DNA of 5,268 nucleotides from an uncultured Erysipelotrichaceae bacterium (GTDB taxonomy: Bacteria > Bacillota_I > Bacilli_A > RFN20 > CAG-826): the NCBI GenBank assembly GCA_902774655.1, contig CACYJD010000136.1, forward strand, positions 1-5,268, written 5' to 3'. The position numbers and the translations under genes are program-made. How positions within the stretch are numbered: the stretch's first letter is position 1; each line of letters begins with the position of its first letter. The notes under the pieces are model-generated. The model made no database searches, was not told where the DNA came from, and saw only the letters and a list, made by a program, of their open reading frames with translations. Positions 1 through 5,268 of this stretch are shown in pieces.

Positions 1-543
1 GATCCTCTTGTTTTTGCAAGTGGAACAAAATCATTTATTGAAGGTCTTAAAAAAGCAAATCTTAGAATCACCACTGAAGTTGACAACAATGCTGATGTAA
101 TTTTAATGGGCTATGATACTGAGCTTAATTATCAAAAACTAACTAATCTATGTATCATGCTAAAGAACAAAAATACCCCATATATTGCCACCAATCCAGA
201 TTTGGTGTGTCCTGTTAACTTTGGTTTTGTACCTGATTGTGGCTCAGTCGCAATCATGCTAAAGAACGCTACTGGAAGAACTCCAACATATATTGGGAAG
301 CCAGAACCAACAATGATAAATCTTGTGTGTGAGTCTCTTGGTTATTCAAAAGAAGAAACTGTTGTTATTGGTGATAGACTTTATACCGATATTGCTTCTG
401 GAAACAATGCGCATGTTGATACAATCTGCATGCTTTCTGGAGAAGCAACATTAGAAGATTTAGAAAATGATAAGACTAATGTTCCAACTTACATCTATAA
501 AGATATTCGCGCATTAGTTAATCAGTTAAAAAACGCTAAATAA
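1..543 (+). CDS. NagD-like HAD-superfamily (class IIA) phosphatase, 5'-truncated by the window edge
   Basis: The reading frame is open from base 1, so the gene starts upstream; 180 residues are visible and end at TAA (541-543). The Met at 106 is internal: the residues before it fit the family (FASGT, then a helix, then ADVILMGYDTELNY). Visible blocks, numbered from base 1, are TNPD at about 64-67 before the GF-PDCGS cap segment, GKP at 99-101 (the motif III lysine region), and VxIGDRLYTDI ending near 131 (motif IV, metal-binding Asp residues 125 and 130). Motifs I (DxDGT) and II should lie in the missing N-terminal third, since family members are usually about 250-270 residues. These enzymes are cytosolic Mg-dependent phosphatases acting on small phosphorylated metabolites such as nucleotides, sugar phosphates or p-nitrophenyl phosphate. 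The true substrate cannot be read from this fragment. A 15-bp direct repeat (154-168 and 253-267), in the same frame, encodes IMLKN twice. The gene converges on the zinc-ribbon gene across a hairpin. Confidence 0.9.
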   Translation, partial: DPLVFASGTKSFIEGLKKANLRITTEVDNNADVILMGYDTELNYQKLTNLCIMLKNKNTPYIATNPDLVCPVNFGFVPDCGSVAIMLKNATGRTPTYIGKPEPTMINLVCESLGYSKEETVVIGDRLYTDIASGNNAHVDTICMLSGEATLEDLENDKTNVPTYIYKDIRALVNQLKNAK

Positions 544-549
544 ATATAA

Positions 550-592
550 AAAAAGACCATATAGTCCACTATTTGAGACAAATGGTCTTTTT
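550..592. terminator. Probable bidirectional intrinsic terminator between convergent genes
   Basis: An 11-bp perfect inverted repeat (550-560 AAAAAGACCAT and 582-592 ATGGTCTTTTT) encloses a 21-nt spacer. It begins 6 bases after the HAD stop codon and ends 7 bases from the stop of the convergent zinc-ribbon gene. On the minus strand the stem runs into TTTTTTTATATTT, a good U-tract. On the plus strand the T-run is mostly inside the stem. The spacer also contains two short inverted repeats, ATAGT-CC-ACTAT (561-572) and ATTTG-AGA-CAAAT (571-583); the second overlaps the right arm and could compete with the main stem. Placement between two convergent genes supports termination in both directions. 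Confidence 0.8.
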
Positions 593-599
593 AATTTAC

Positions 600-1100
600 T
601 TAGTTAATTATTAAAGTTAGACCTTGGAAAGCCAAAGCTACAACAAACGCCGCCATTCCAAAAGCTATAAATACAGGAATTAAAAATTCAATTCCTTTCA
701 TTTTTACATTAACATTTGGAAAAATCTTTTTATTCATTGGAAGTGCGAATCCAAACATGAATACTACACCACCAACAATTCCGAAGAGAAGTAGAGCTAA
801 GCCAAACCCAAAGGCATTTTCAGCATAGTTCATTAATAATGACCCAACCATAGATAACGAGAACATCAAAAATCCTAAGCCGCTAAAAAGAACCATTTTC
901 AATAAATTTTTTCTATAGTTTGGCTGATCTCTAAAATTCTCAGCAGTTAAAGGCATATTGTCTTGAGACATTCCTTGAGGAATAGGATTTACATTATTGT
1001 TGTAATTAACATTATTTACATTATTGGATAATTGAGCGCCACAATTAGAGCAAAAAGATGCGCCATCAGGAAGTTCTTGGCCACAATATGGACATTTCAT
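600..1100 (-). CDS. Zinc-ribbon membrane protein of unknown function (166 aa)
   Basis: The protein begins with a double-CxxC zinc ribbon (MKCPYCG at the N-terminus; Cys 3, 6, 17 and 20, the second pair as CSNC), of the kind widespread in small Firmicutes membrane proteins. An Asn-rich, probably disordered linker follows at about residues 25-57. The rest is hydrophobic, with three likely membrane segments near residues 68-90, 96-120 and 138-161, so the ribbon is probably cytoplasmic and tethered to the membrane. The start is set at the ATG at 1100-1098, which lies 9 nt behind the GGAG of a strong RBS and just before the zinc ribbon. A longer frame opens at 1175, but that ATG sits inside the terminator hairpin of the upstream tRNA and has no RBS. 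The stop is TAA at 602-600. No enzymatic motif is visible and I do not recognise a named family. The gene appears monocistronic, with its own promoter and a shared terminator with the convergent HAD gene. Confidence 0.85.
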   Translation of the reverse strand: MKCPYCGQELPDGASFCSNCGAQLSNNVNNVNYNNNVNPIPQGMSQDNMPLTAENFRDQPNYRKNLLKMVLFSGLGFLMFSLSMVGSLLMNYAENAFGFGLALLLFGIVGGVVFMFGFALPMNKKIFPNVNVKMKGIEFLIPVFIAFGMAAFVVALAFQGLTLIIN

Positions 1101-1108
1101 AATCATCA

Positions 1109-1116
1109 TCTCCTTT
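1109..1116 (-). promoter_or_regulatory. Ribosome binding site deciding the start of the zinc-ribbon gene
   Basis: The minus strand reads AAAGGAGA, then 8 nt, then ATG at 1100-1098. It matches the anti-Shine-Dalgarno strongly and at good spacing. The two nearer ATG codons (encoding the MM of the upstream in-frame residues) lie almost on top of it and are too close to be used. It therefore selects the 166-residue product over longer versions. Confidence 0.85.
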
Positions 1117-1121
1117 ATTAA

Positions 1122-1150
1122 AGTATAGTTCAGAAAAAATATTGTAACAA
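1122..1150 (-). promoter_or_regulatory. Candidate sigma-A-type promoter for the zinc-ribbon gene
   Basis: On the minus strand, TTGTTA (1150-1145, 4 of 6 matches to TTGACA) and TATACT (1127-1122, 5 of 6 matches to TATAAT) are separated by exactly 17 bp of AT-rich sequence. It lies just after the tRNA terminator and before the RBS, where a promoter is needed. One reservation is that the expected transcription start, about 7 bases downstream, falls at the first bases of the RBS, giving a leader of only about 16 nt. The true start could therefore be elsewhere. Confidence 0.5.
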
Positions 1151-1159
1151 TCGATATTA

Positions 1160-1183
1160 ATAAATAAAACCCCATAAAGGGGT
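1160..1183 (-). terminator. Intrinsic terminator following tRNA-Pro
   Basis: The minus strand reads ACCCC-TTTAT-GGGGT and then TTTATTTATT: a 5-bp stem with four G-C pairs, a 5-nt loop and a T-rich tail. It starts 10 bases after the tRNA CCA end, a common arrangement for tRNA genes. It should separate tRNA transcription from the zinc-ribbon gene downstream. The stem is short, so some read-through is possible. Confidence 0.75.
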
Positions 1184-1193
1184 AATTAATTCA

Positions 1194-1270
<77 letters not shown>

Positions 1271-1296
1271 AAAAAATGGTCTATAAGCCAAGACCA
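1271..1296 (-). terminator. Putative polC terminator abutting the tRNA 5' end
   Basis: On the minus strand, TGGTCT (1296-1291) pairs with AGACCA (1282-1277) across an 8-nt loop, giving a 6-bp stem with three G-C pairs. It is followed directly by TTTTTT (1276-1271). The polC stop codon TAG (1283-1281) overlaps the 3' arm of the stem. The T-run ends exactly where the mature tRNA begins. The stem is modest, so this may be a partial terminator, a 3'-end or processing element, or chance. I infer attenuation of polC transcription into the tRNA rather than complete insulation. Confidence 0.55.
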
Positions 1297-4200
1297 AATT
1301 CAAACAACGACATTTGTTCAGTTTCACCTAAATCATTAAGCGCACCAATTTCTTTTAAGTCGTTGATATTTGTACCGGATAATTTAGTACGTTTAGAGAG
1401 ATTTTCAATACTAGTGAATTCTCCATCTTTTCTTGCTTCAATTACACTTTCGGCAGCACTTTCGCCTAAACCATCAATAACAATAAATGGTGGGATTAAA
1501 GCTTTATGCTCTTCATCTACAACAAACTCAGTTGCTTTAGACTTATATAAATCGACATTCGCAAATGTAAAGCCACGTTCTTCCATTTCAATTGCGACTT
1601 CAAGCATCTTGAAAATATCTTTTTCTTTAGGCAATACTTTTTCACCTTTAGTGTTTTTCTTACGTTTTATCTCTTCGTATCGACGAGTCAAACCATCGAG
1701 TCCACCAAGCATTGCTTTAATATCATATTGTTTACATCTAGCAGTAAACCAAACAGCGTAGAAAACAAGTGGATAATATAACTTAAAGTAACCAACACGT
1801 ACCGCCATAGTAACATATGCAACAGCGTGGCCTTTAGGGAACATGTACTTAATTTTATTACATGAATCTATATACCATTGAGGTACATTATTAGCTTTCA
1901 TGAGCTCTTCATGTTCTGGTTTAACCTTTCTACCTTTACGAACATCTTCCATGATTTTGAATGAAATATCGCTAGGAAGTCCCTTCTTTATGAGATAAGT
2001 CATAATATCATCACGACATCCAATAACTTCACGAATAGTACAAGTTCCATTAAGAATTAAATCTCTGGCGTTATTATTCCAAACGTCAGTACCATGAGAT
2101 AAACCAGAGATAATAACCAAATCTGCGAATGATTTTGGTTGAGCATCGCAAAGAGTATCTTGAGATGTATCAGTACCAAATTCAGGTAAACCTAACGCCC
2201 CAGTTCTAGCATGTAAATAGTTGCCCTTACGATTAAGAGCTTTATCGCTTGTAAATAATGAAATAACCTTTGTGTCGTTAAGTGGAATATCTTTAACATC
2301 TAGATGCGCCATTTCTTGCATAAGTCTTAAAGCAAGAGGGTCAACGTGTCCTAATAAGTCTAGTTTTAAAAGGGCATCATGCAAGGCAGTATAGTCAAAG
2401 TGAGTTGTATACCAAGACGAGTCTTTATTATCAGCAGGATATTGAATTGGAGTGAAATCATAAATAGATAATCCTTTTGGAAGGACCATAATACCACCCG
2501 GGTGTTGACCTGTTGTACGTTTAACATCAACAAGGTGAGATGCTAAATACGCTATATTTTGTGAAGGGATTGTTGAAGGATCAATTCCTTTTGATTCATA
2601 GTAACCTCTAACGTAACCAAATGCAGTTTTATCAGCAACAGTTTCAACAGTTCCCGCTCTAAAGACGTTATGTTCACCGAAAACAACTTTAGTGTAATCG
2701 AAAGCTCGCTGTTGATAATCACTTGGGAAGTTAAGGTCAATATCAGGAATCTTATCACCGTTAAATCCTAAGAATGTTTCAAATGGAATATTTTGGCCAT
2801 CCGCAACCATCTTAGTGCCATGTTTACAATGTGGGCATCTATAATGAGGTGGAAGAGGGTTAACTTCAGTAATGCCAAACATAGTGGCAGCCAAAGAAGA
2901 ACCAACGGATCCTCTACTACCAACCATGTAACCATCTTCATGGGCCTTACTAACAATTCTATTTGCAATATAATAAGTAACGGAATAACCGTTTCCAATA
3001 ATACCGTTTAATTCTTTTTCAAGTCTTTGCTCTATGAATTCAGGGAGAGGATCTCCATATAATTCATGAGCATTTTTATATACTGTTTCACGTAAAATTT
3101 CTGGTGAACCTTCAATTACTGGTGGATGCAAAGTTTTTTGAATAGGAGATAGGTTCTCCACTAAATCAGCAATTTTATTGGTGTTTGTTACAACAATTTC
3201 ATAGGCTTTTTCTTCGCCCAAGAAACTAAACGCATCAAGCATTTCTTGAGTACTTCTAAAATGTTGATCAGGTGCAGGACCAACTTTATTTCTGCTTAGT
3301 GGGTGAGGTTTACCTCCAACCGCTAATGCAGAGATATAAACATCACGTGTAATCTTATCGTCTGGATCTTTATAGTGAACATCACCGGTAGCGACAACTG
3401 GTTTGCCTAATTCGTCGGCAGCTTCAATGATGTCCTTAATGTATCTTTCAATTTCTTCAACATTGTCTACTGCACCGATATGAATTAAATGTGAGTAATT
3501 TGCTGGTGGTTGAACTTCTACGTAATCATAGAACTTCATCGCGTTAACCAAATCTTCTTTGCTTCTAGTTCTAGCAATATCAAAGATTTCACCATTAAAA
3601 CATGCCGTTCCTAATAATAAATGTTCTCTTCTAAGAGCAATCTCTCTTTTTGGGGTCTTAGGGACGTCCGCTAAATAAGTAATGTGTGATAACGAAATGA
3701 GTTCATATAAATCATGTAAGCCCTGTTTATCTTTACACAAGGCAACAACATGGTCAGAACGTAAATGTTTAAGCATTGTTTCATTAACTTTAATATTTGC
3801 TAAATCGCTATGCTTTAACTCAAAATTATCTTTAAGAAGTTTGTTTAGCATAGCTAACCATACTTCATTTAAAACTTTAGCATCGAAGTCAGCTCGGTGA
3901 GCCTCGTCTTCGTTATAAGTCATTATTCCAAGGTTTCTAGCAAGAGTTCCTAATCTATGAATATTGTTCTCAGGGAACATGTATCTAGATAAAGATAGTG
4001 TATCAATAGCAGGGTTTGCTAAAGGTTCTCTGTTTAATCGACGTAAAGCTTCATTGATAAAACCAACATCGAATGTAATGTTGTGTGAAACGATAATTGA
4101 ATCTTGGAAAACCTCTAAAATTCTATCTATTGCATCCTCAATTTTAGGAGCGTCCTTAACCATTTCATCCGTGATCCTGGTCTTTTTTTGGACTTTTACT

Positions 4201-5268
4201 GGAATTGGCATCTCTGGATTAATGAAGAAATCAATTTGTTGAGTAATCTGTCCACCTTCAAAAACAACCGCACCAAATTCAGTAATTCTATCATAACGGG
4301 TAGATAAGCCTGTTGTTTCTAAGTCGAACACAACATATCTAGCTCTAGAAAGTTCGATATCTTTAGGATTAAGTGCAAATGGTAGTTCGTCATTAACCAT
4401 GTAAAGTTCACAGCCATAAATCATTTTAATATCTGCTGCTTTTGCAGCGGATTGTGCTTCTGGATACGCTTGAACAACACCGTGATCAGTCAAAGCAATA
4501 GCTTTATGGCCCATATTCTTAGCTAAAGCAACATAATCTTTAATGGAAGTTACACCATCCATGACAGACATCTTAGAGTGAAGATGTAATTCTACCCTCT
4601 TAACAGGTGCGTCATCTGTTCTAAGTGCTGGAGGAGGAATAAGTTCCAACATTCTAACATTTATATTTAGTTGATGAGTGAATTTATCTTGCTCAGCGTA
4701 GCCTTTAACTCTAGCGTACATGCCATTCTTTAAAGACTGTAGTAAATCACCACTCATATTTTCATTTTCAATAGCTTTTAGGGCAATACCTATGCCTTTT
4801 TTGCCAATTCCAAAGACCAAAAGTGTCTTGCCACCTTTAATAGTCTTAGGTTTATCTATACCAAATAGTTCACCATCGATATCAATGTTGCCACTATCCT
4901 CTTTAATATCATTGAAATCATCAATAACTTGGAATGGGAGTTTATCTCTCCAAGAATCTCCACCATTACTTCTTTGGAATGATTTGTAGTTCTCAAAACT
5001 TTGTTTGCGTTTAGCTTGTGCAGCCTTACGCTCTTTTTCCATACGTTTAAGATTTGCTAATAAATCATCAGCATTTTCTTCTTCGAATTGTTTAACTTCT
5101 TCTTTAGCAACTTCCTCGCGTTCTTCTTCAGATTGATAGACAGAATTTGAGTCGTTTACTGAGTCATCAGTTTCATTTGAGGCGACTTCTCGCGCTTTAT
5201 TTGTGATTTCTTCAATCTCTTCTTCACTATATTCTGGCTTCTTAATCTCTTCGTTTACGATTGAATCC
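1281..5268 (-). CDS. polC: DNA polymerase III alpha subunit, PolC type, N-terminus beyond the window
   Basis: PolC is the replicative polymerase of low-GC Gram-positives. The frame stays open past the Met at 5042 to the right edge, so that Met is internal: 1328 residues are visible, of a family length near 1440. Upstream of it is an acidic linker (26 of 75 residues D/E). Numbered from Met 5042: OB fold about 35-135; PHP domain (HLHS 153, TDHG 185, GCE 210, closing with GDVHY 553) split by a DEDDh exonuclease with D240, E242, D325, H382 and D387 all present; polymerase core with GSRGSVGSS 708-716, PDIDLNF 766-772 (Asp 767, 769), TTGQHPGG 843-850, KLDLLGH 893-899 (Asp 895) and KYMFPKGHA 1065-1073; C-terminal clamp-binding QMSLFEF 1243-1249. 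Oddities are a single CPHC pair (736-739) where relatives have two, and GTDTSQD (956-962) where relatives have GT-x-FVR. No frameshift is seen. The PHP/exonuclease arrangement excludes DnaE. Confidence 0.98.
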   Translation of the reverse strand, partial: DSIVNEEIKKPEYSEEEIEEITNKAREVASNETDDSVNDSNSVYQSEEEREEVAKEEVKQFEEENADDLLANLKRMEKERKAAQAKRKQSFENYKSFQRSNGGDSWRDKLPFQVIDDFNDIKEDSGNIDIDGELFGIDKPKTIKGGKTLLVFGIGKKGIGIALKAIENENMSGDLLQSLKNGMYARVKGYAEQDKFTHQLNINVRMLELIPPPALRTDDAPVKRVELHLHSKMSVMDGVTSIKDYVALAKNMGHKAIALTDHGVVQAYPEAQSAAKAADIKMIYGCELYMVNDELPFALNPKDIELSRARYVVFDLETTGLSTRYDRITEFGAVVFEGGQITQQIDFFINPEMPIPVKVQKKTRITDEMVKDAPKIEDAIDRILEVFQDSIIVSHNITFDVGFINEALRRLNREPLANPAIDTLSLSRYMFPENNIHRLGTLARNLGIMTYNEDEAHRADFDAKVLNEVWLAMLNKLLKDNFELKHSDLANIKVNETMLKHLRSDHVVALCKDKQGLHDLYELISLSHITYLADVPKTPKREIALRREHLLLGTACFNGEIFDIARTRSKEDLVNAMKFYDYVEVQPPANYSHLIHIGAVDNVEEIERYIKDIIEAADELGKPVVATGDVHYKDPDDKITRDVYISALAVGGKPHPLSRNKVGPAPDQHFRSTQEMLDAFSFLGEEKAYEIVVTNTNKIADLVENLSPIQKTLHPPVIEGSPEILRETVYKNAHELYGDPLPEFIEQRLEKELNGIIGNGYSVTYYIANRIVSKAHEDGYMVGSRGSVGSSLAATMFGITEVNPLPPHYRCPHCKHGTKMVADGQNIPFETFLGFNGDKIPDIDLNFPSDYQQRAFDYTKVVFGEHNVFRAGTVETVADKTAFGYVRGYYESKGIDPSTIPSQNIAYLASHLVDVKRTTGQHPGGIMVLPKGLSIYDFTPIQYPADNKDSSWYTTHFDYTALHDALLKLDLLGHVDPLALRLMQEMAHLDVKDIPLNDTKVISLFTSDKALNRKGNYLHARTGALGLPEFGTDTSQDTLCDAQPKSFADLVIISGLSHGTDVWNNNARDLILNGTCTIREVIGCRDDIMTYLIKKGLPSDISFKIMEDVRKGRKVKPEHEELMKANNVPQWYIDSCNKIKYMFPKGHAVAYVTMAVRVGYFKLYYPLVFYAVWFTARCKQYDIKAMLGGLDGLTRRYEEIKRKKNTKGEKVLPKEKDIFKMLEVAIEMEERGFTFANVDLYKSKATEFVVDEEHKALIPPFIVIDGLGESAAESVIEARKDGEFTSIENLSKRTKLSGTNINDLKEIGALNDLGETEQMSLFEFGLGL

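Noticed and set aside
1101..1175. Longer N-terminus for the zinc-ribbon protein, starting at the ATG at 1175 and resembling a signal or membrane segment
   Set aside because: That ATG lies inside the tRNA terminator hairpin, the region contains the promoter-like element and the RBS, and the strong AAAGGAG is correctly spaced only for the ATG at 1100.
1271..1308. tRNA promoter in the end of polC (TTGTTT, 16 bp, TATAGA on the minus strand)
   Set aside because: Both boxes match poorly (3 and 4 of 6), and the predicted start would fall within about 3 bases of the mature tRNA 5' end. Too weak to annotate.
5040..5042. Met at 5042 as the true start of PolC
   Set aside because: The frame stays open for 75 more codons to the window edge, those residues form a typical PolC linker, no RBS lies before this ATG, and known PolCs have N-terminal domains before the OB fold.
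1281..5268. polC as a pseudogene or frameshifted gene because of the GTDTSQD block and the short zinc module
   Set aside because: The frame is continuous, all expected catalytic residues are present, conservation resumes immediately on both sides, and the other frames do not restore the missing motifs.
1281..5268. Mycoplasma/Spiroplasma-type code with UGA as Trp
   Set aside because: The visible Trp residues are read from TGG in a frame translated with the standard code, and the frame needs no TGA read-through.

Overview
The window looks like chromosomal housekeeping DNA from a low-GC member of the Bacillota/Mycoplasmatota side of the tree. The basis is the AT-rich sequence, strong AAAGGAG-type ribosome binding, and a PolC-type replicative DNA polymerase (PHP domain with an inserted proofreading exonuclease), an arrangement typical of Firmicutes, Mollicutes and their relatives. 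The visible tryptophans of PolC, including those in conserved blocks such as DVW and PQWY, are encoded by TGG, and no UGA needs to be read as Trp. This argues against Mycoplasma/Spiroplasma-type recoding. I cannot name a species.

Layout, left to right. Positions 1-543 (+) hold the 3' part of a NagD-like HAD-superfamily phosphatase that enters from outside the window. A hairpin at 550-592 separates it from a convergent minus-strand gene and probably terminates both. Positions 600-1100 (-) encode a 166-residue protein with an N-terminal four-cysteine zinc ribbon, an Asn-rich linker and about three membrane segments; it has its own RBS and a plausible promoter. Next on the minus strand is a tRNA-Pro with anticodon CGG (1194-1270), followed by a small terminator (1160-1183). 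Just 10 bases upstream of the tRNA is the stop codon of polC (1281 to the right edge, minus strand), whose N-terminus lies outside the window. No stretch longer than about 100 bases lacks a feature.

How the parts relate. polC, the tRNA and the zinc-ribbon gene all read leftwards, but each boundary carries a stop or start signal. A hairpin plus T6 overlaps the polC stop codon and abuts the first base of the tRNA. A second terminator follows the tRNA CCA end. A sigma-A-like promoter then precedes the zinc-ribbon gene. The tRNA reads CCG, a codon I find only once in the visible coding sequence, at the Pro of the PolC TTGQHPGG block.

I see no mobile element, CRISPR array, defence system or other unknown system. 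The points most worth checking are in PolC: an apparently precise loss of one CxxC pair of the zinc module, and replacement of the usual GT(R/K/N)FVR block by GTDTSQD in an otherwise well-conserved enzyme. The tight polC-terminator-tRNA junction is also of interest.
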